DNA of 10,596 bases, from positions 1 to 10,596 of the forward strand of contig JAFOHH010000007.1 of NCBI GenBank assembly GCA_017421905.1. The letters are read 5' to 3'. Position 1 is the stretch's first letter. Each line of letters begins with the position of its first letter. The position numbers were made by a program, and so were the translations under genes. Of the stretch, positions 7,314 to 10,596 are shown in pieces. The notes below the pieces were generated by a model. That model searched no databases, was not told the DNA's origin, and saw only the letters and a list, made by a program, of their open reading frames with translations. Source of the stretch: Clostridia bacterium. GTDB taxonomy: Bacteria; Bacillota; Clostridia; Christensenellales; Borkfalkiaceae.

Positions 7314-8696
7314 ATGAAAGTTTACAACACGCTTACAAGAGATAAAGAAGAATTTAAGCCTTTAACGGGGAACACGGTACGCATGTATTCGTGCGGACCT
7401 ACCGTTTACAATTACGCCCATATCGGCAATATGCGCACTTACGTATTTATGGATTTACTTCGCCGCGTATTAAAGTTCGAAGGCTATAAAGTAAAGGGCG
7501 TTATGAATATTACCGACGTTGGCCACCTCCTTTCCGATGCGGACGACGGCGAGGATAAAATGGAAAAAGCGGCAAGAGAGCAACAAAAAACCCCACTGGA
7601 AATTGCCGCACACTATACCTCCGTATTTTTTGAGGATTTGAAAAAGCTCAACATCGGCAAGCCCGAGCTCACCCCCAAGGCAACCGATCATATTCAAGAA
7701 ATGCTCGATTACGTTTACACCCTTTGCGATAACGGCTACGGCTACGAAACGAGCGACGGCATTTATTTTGACATCGGCAAATGCGCCGAATACGGCAAGC
7801 TTTCGGGCATCAATTTAGAAGACCAGCAAGCCGGCGCAAGAGTAGAGGTCAATAGCGAAAAACGCCACCCTGCCGATTTTGCCATTTGGAAAAAAGCCCC
7901 CAAGGAACACATTATGCAATGGGATAGCAAGTGGGGCATGGGTTACCCCGGTTGGCATATCGAATGTTCCGCAATGAGTAAAAAATACCTCGGCGAGGAA
8001 TTTGATATCCACACGGGCGGCGTAGACCATATTCCCATCCACCACGAAAACGAAATTGCCCAAAGCGTAGGCGCAACGGGTAAAAACCCCGCCAAGGTTT
8101 GGATGCACGGCGAATTTATGTGTGTAGACGGCGGCAAAATGAGCAAAAAGCTGGGCAACACCTACACCGTTTCGCAGCTTAGCGATATGGGCTATTCTCC
8201 CATGGCGTTCCGCTATTTCTGCTTAAATACCCACTACCGCAAAAAGCTTAACTTTACCTTCCCCGCAATGGACGGCGCGAAAATTGCTTACGAACGCTTA
8301 GGTGAGGCACTCCTTCGCCATAAGGGCGCAAACGGCACGCTGGCGCAGGAAAAGCTGGACGCGTATATGAAGGAATTTACCGATTACGTTACCGACGACC
8401 TCAATATCCCCGGCGCGCTCGGCACGCTGTGGACGATGCTGAAAGAAGCTCCCTCAAGCGCCGTATATCAAGCCGCGCTGAAAATGGACGAAGTATTCGG
8501 CTTGCAACTGGCGCAAATCGTTCCGCAGGTAAAGGAAATTGAAGTTCCTGCCGACGTAAAAGAGCTTGCAGAGCGCCGCTATGCCGCAAAGAAAAATAAG
8601 GACTGGGCGGCGGCAGACGCACTCCGCGCGGAAATTACAGCAAAAGGTTACGCCGTTAAGGATACCAAAGACGGATATACCGTAGAAAAATTATAA
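7314..8696 (+). CDS. cysS: Cysteinyl-tRNA synthetase
   Basis: A class I synthetase that joins cysteine to tRNA-Cys in the cytoplasm. The 460 residues match the family. The ATP-binding HIGH motif appears as HIGN (36-39) within YAHIGNMRTYVFMDLLRR, and the KMSKS loop as KMSKK (275-279). The zinc ligands that select cysteine are C27 (in YSCGPTVYN), C218 (HIECSAMS), H243 and E247 (IHHENEIAQ), with the spacing known from the E. coli enzyme. The C-terminal helical tRNA-binding region ends with the RRYAAKKNKDWAAADALR element (421-438). The start ATG at 7314 is preceded by AAGGAG (7303-7308), which overlaps the stop codon of the regulator gene, so the two genes are probably co-transcribed. No T-box is visible in the short regulator leader. 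Nothing essential is missing. Confidence 0.97.
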   Translation: MKVYNTLTRDKEEFKPLTGNTVRMYSCGPTVYNYAHIGNMRTYVFMDLLRRVLKFEGYKVKGVMNITDVGHLLSDADDGEDKMEKAAREQQKTPLEIAAHYTSVFFEDLKKLNIGKPELTPKATDHIQEMLDYVYTLCDNGYGYETSDGIYFDIGKCAEYGKLSGINLEDQQAGARVEVNSEKRHPADFAIWKKAPKEHIMQWDSKWGMGYPGWHIECSAMSKKYLGEEFDIHTGGVDHIPIHHENEIAQSVGATGKNPAKVWMHGEFMCVDGGKMSKKLGNTYTVSQLSDMGYSPMAFRYFCLNTHYRKKLNFTFPAMDGAKIAYERLGEALLRHKGANGTLAQEKLDAYMKEFTDYVTDDLNIPGALGTLWTMLKEAPSSAVYQAALKMDEVFGLQLAQIVPQVKEIEVPADVKELAERRYAAKKNKDWAAADALRAEITAKGYAVKDTKDGYTVEKL

Positions 8697-8735
8697 TTCG
8701 TTACAAAGAGCGCATAACTGCGCCAAAGGAGAAAT

Positions 8736-10529
8736 ATGAAACAACTTAATTCCGAACAACTGCGTTCCTTATACTTGGAATTTTTTAAAAATCACGGCCA
8801 CAGCGTTATTCAATCGGCGTCGTTAATTCCCGAAAACGACCCCACGGTACTCTTTACCACGGCCGGTATGCATCCCCTCGTTCCCTACCTTCTCGGCGAA
8901 AAGCACCCCGAAGGCACGCGCCTTACCGACGTGCAAAAGTGTGTGCGCACGGGCGATATCGACGAAGTTGGCGATAACTCCCACTGCACCTTTTTTGAAA
9001 TGCTCGGCAACTGGAGCTTGGGCGATTATTTTAAGAAAGAAGCCATTTCTTGGAGCTACGAATTTTTAACCTCCGAAAAATATCTCGGCATTCCCGTAGA
9101 AAAGCTTGCCGTTTCCGTTTTTGCAGGCGACGAAACCGCTCCGAGAGATGAAGAATCCGCCGCTATCTGGGAAGGCTGCGGCATCCCCAAGGATGCTATT
9201 TTCTTCCTGCCCCGCGCAAACAACTGGTGGGGACCTGCCGGCATTACCGGTCCTTGCGGCCCCGATACCGAAATGTTTATCGATACGGGCAAACCCAAGT
9301 GCTGCGACACCTGCTCGCCCGCGTGCGATTGCGGTAAATACCTCGAAATTTGGAACGACGTATTTATGCAATATTTTAAAAATGCAGAAGGCGGTTTTGA
9401 ACCCTTAAAACAGAAAAACGTAGATACGGGTATGGGTTTAGAGCGCACGCTTTGCATTTTAACGGGTAAAAACTCGGTATATGAAACCGACCTCTTTACC
9501 GCCGCTCGCGCAAAAATCGAAGAGCTCACGGGTAAATCCTACGGCGAAAGTGCAGAAGTAACCAAGGCTTTCCGCATCATTTTAGACCATATGCGTACCG
9601 CAACCTTTATGCTGGGCGATAGAAAGGGCATTACCCCCTCTAACGTAGACCAAGGCTACGTTCTTCGCAGAATTATTCGCCGTGCCGTTCGCTTTGGCAG
9701 ACAAATCGACCTGCCCGAGGGCTCTCTTGGCGAAATTTCCTCCTGCTATATCGAAAAATACGCTACCGTATATCCCGAACTCGTAGAAAACCGCGAAAAA
9801 ATCTTAACCGAACTGAAAAAGGAAGAAGATAAATTCAGCAAAACCTTAAAGAGCGGCTTAAAGGAATTTGAACGCACCATTTCCCGCCTGCAAGGTACGG
9901 TTATCGACGGTGTTACGGCGTTCCGCTTGTACGATACCTTTGGTTTCCCCGTGGAAATTACCGAAGAGCTTGCAAAAGAAAAGGGTCTTACCGTAGATAC
10001 GGAAGGCTTTAAGGCATGCTTTGCCGAGCACCAAGCCAAATCGGCTGCCGGTAGCGAACAACGCTTTAAATGTGGCCTTGCCGATAATCAGGAAGGCACT
10101 ACCCGCCTCCACACCGCAACCCACCTTCTGCACGCGGCACTCCGCAAAATTTTAAGCCCGGATTGCGCACAACGCGGCAGCAACATCACGCCCGAGCGTC
10201 TGCGTTTCGACTTTAACTTTGGCCGTCCCATGACGAAGGAAGAAATTTCCGCGGTAGAAGATTACGTAAACGAGGCAATTGCGGCAAACGTTCCCGTAGA
10301 TCTTGCCGAAATGACGGTAGAAGAAGCCAAAGCGCAAGGCGCAATCGGCCTGTTTGAAAGCAAGTACGGCGAAAAGGTTAAGGTATATACCATCGGCACG
10401 TACAGCAAGGAAATTTGCGGCGGCCCGCACGCAAGTAACACGGGCGAGCTTGGCAAATTCGTCATCACGAAGGAGCAATCCTCTTCCTCCGGCGTTCGCC
10501 GTATCAAGGCAGAACTCCGCTACGAATAA
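8736..10529 (+). CDS. alaS: Alanyl-tRNA synthetase, short form without the C-Ala domain
   Basis: A class II synthetase that charges tRNA-Ala. Its 597 residues compare with about 870-880 for the common bacterial enzyme. The catalytic core is complete: TTAGMHPLVPYLLGE (41-55), FFEMLGNWSLGDYFKK (86-101), EIWNDVFMQY (204-213) and GMGLERT (232-238). A cysteine cluster at 189-199 (C189, C190, C193, C197, C199; C174 nearby) just before EIWN may bind metal. The tRNA-recognition helical part runs to about 430. The editing domain keeps its zinc ligands H459, H463, C561 and H565. The protein stops about 10 residues after SSGVRRIKA, so the C-terminal coiled-coil and C-Ala (DHHA1) regions are absent. The ending is clean and no remnant follows, so I read this as a natural short subfamily, similar in wording to AlaRS of candidate-phyla bacteria, rather than a truncation. 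The ATG has AAAGGAG (8725-8731) and lies 39 bp after cysS. Confidence 0.93.
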   Translation: MKQLNSEQLRSLYLEFFKNHGHSVIQSASLIPENDPTVLFTTAGMHPLVPYLLGEKHPEGTRLTDVQKCVRTGDIDEVGDNSHCTFFEMLGNWSLGDYFKKEAISWSYEFLTSEKYLGIPVEKLAVSVFAGDETAPRDEESAAIWEGCGIPKDAIFFLPRANNWWGPAGITGPCGPDTEMFIDTGKPKCCDTCSPACDCGKYLEIWNDVFMQYFKNAEGGFEPLKQKNVDTGMGLERTLCILTGKNSVYETDLFTAARAKIEELTGKSYGESAEVTKAFRIILDHMRTATFMLGDRKGITPSNVDQGYVLRRIIRRAVRFGRQIDLPEGSLGEISSCYIEKYATVYPELVENREKILTELKKEEDKFSKTLKSGLKEFERTISRLQGTVIDGVTAFRLYDTFGFPVEITEELAKEKGLTVDTEGFKACFAEHQAKSAAGSEQRFKCGLADNQEGTTRLHTATHLLHAALRKILSPDCAQRGSNITPERLRFDFNFGRPMTKEEISAVEDYVNEAIAANVPVDLAEMTVEEAKAQGAIGLFESKYGEKVKVYTIGTYSKEICGGPHASNTGELGKFVITKEQSSSSGVRRIKAELRYE

Positions 10530-10596
10530 GCCCTTGCCGAAAACAAAATAGCACGAAATTGAAATAAAACTGCGCCCCTGTTTCGCTTATCGAAAC
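10530..10596 (+). other. alaS 3' region with an inverted repeat at the window end
   Basis: After the alaS TAA there are 67 bases without a gene. The last 17 form GTTTCG-CTTAT-CGAAAC (10580-10596), a perfect 6-bp stem with a 5-base loop. The left arm is preceded by GCGCCCCT; if complementary G-rich sequence and a T-tract follow beyond the window, this would be the terminator of the regulator-cysS-alaS cluster. The window ends too early to tell. Confidence 0.45.

Noticed and set aside
10354..10551. 65-residue plus-strand frame overlapping the end of alaS, considered as a frameshifted AlaRS C-terminus
   Set aside because: Its sequence has no resemblance to the C-Ala domain, it is a low-complexity Ala/Arg/Ser-rich shadow frame, and the alaS frame ends cleanly after its editing domain.

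Overview
The window looks like ordinary chromosomal DNA from a low- to mid-GC Gram-positive bacterium, most likely an anaerobic Clostridia-type Firmicute. The basis is strong AGGAG-type Shine-Dalgarno sites, compact hairpin-plus-T-tract terminators, TTGACA/TATAAT-like promoters, a DUF1540 protein (a family common in Clostridia) and the flavour of the housekeeping proteins. The genus cannot be read from the sequence. I see no phage, transposon, CRISPR array or defence island.

Layout from left to right. Bases 1-120 form a perfect 120-bp palindrome with no spacer. A gene-free stretch follows, then rplI (ribosomal protein L9, minus strand) with its own promoter and terminator. Divergent from rplI is a 48-residue, cysteine-rich DUF1540 protein (plus strand). 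It converges on serS (seryl-tRNA synthetase, minus strand), and the two share a bidirectional terminator at 1142-1166. Behind serS lies a two-gene operon on the minus strand encoding a heterodimeric ABC exporter. Its stop and start codons overlap as ATGA, and its two nucleotide-binding domains have complementary deviations from consensus. A 330-bp AT-rich divergent intergenic region with several operator-like inverted repeats separates this operon from a plus-strand cluster: a DeoR-family regulator, cysS (cysteinyl-tRNA synthetase) and alaS (a short alanyl-tRNA synthetase). The last 67 bp end in an inverted repeat cut by the window edge.

How the genes relate. Three aminoacyl-tRNA synthetases and a ribosomal protein make this largely a translation neighbourhood. 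The DeoR-type regulator is 9 bp upstream of cysS and divergent from the ABC exporter, so it could control either side or both. The points most worth a second look are the short AlaRS, which ends directly after its editing domain and carries a cysteine cluster; the perfect palindrome at the left edge, most simply an assembly or library artefact; and the operator-like palindromes between the exporter and the regulator. I do not see a convincing undescribed multi-gene system here.
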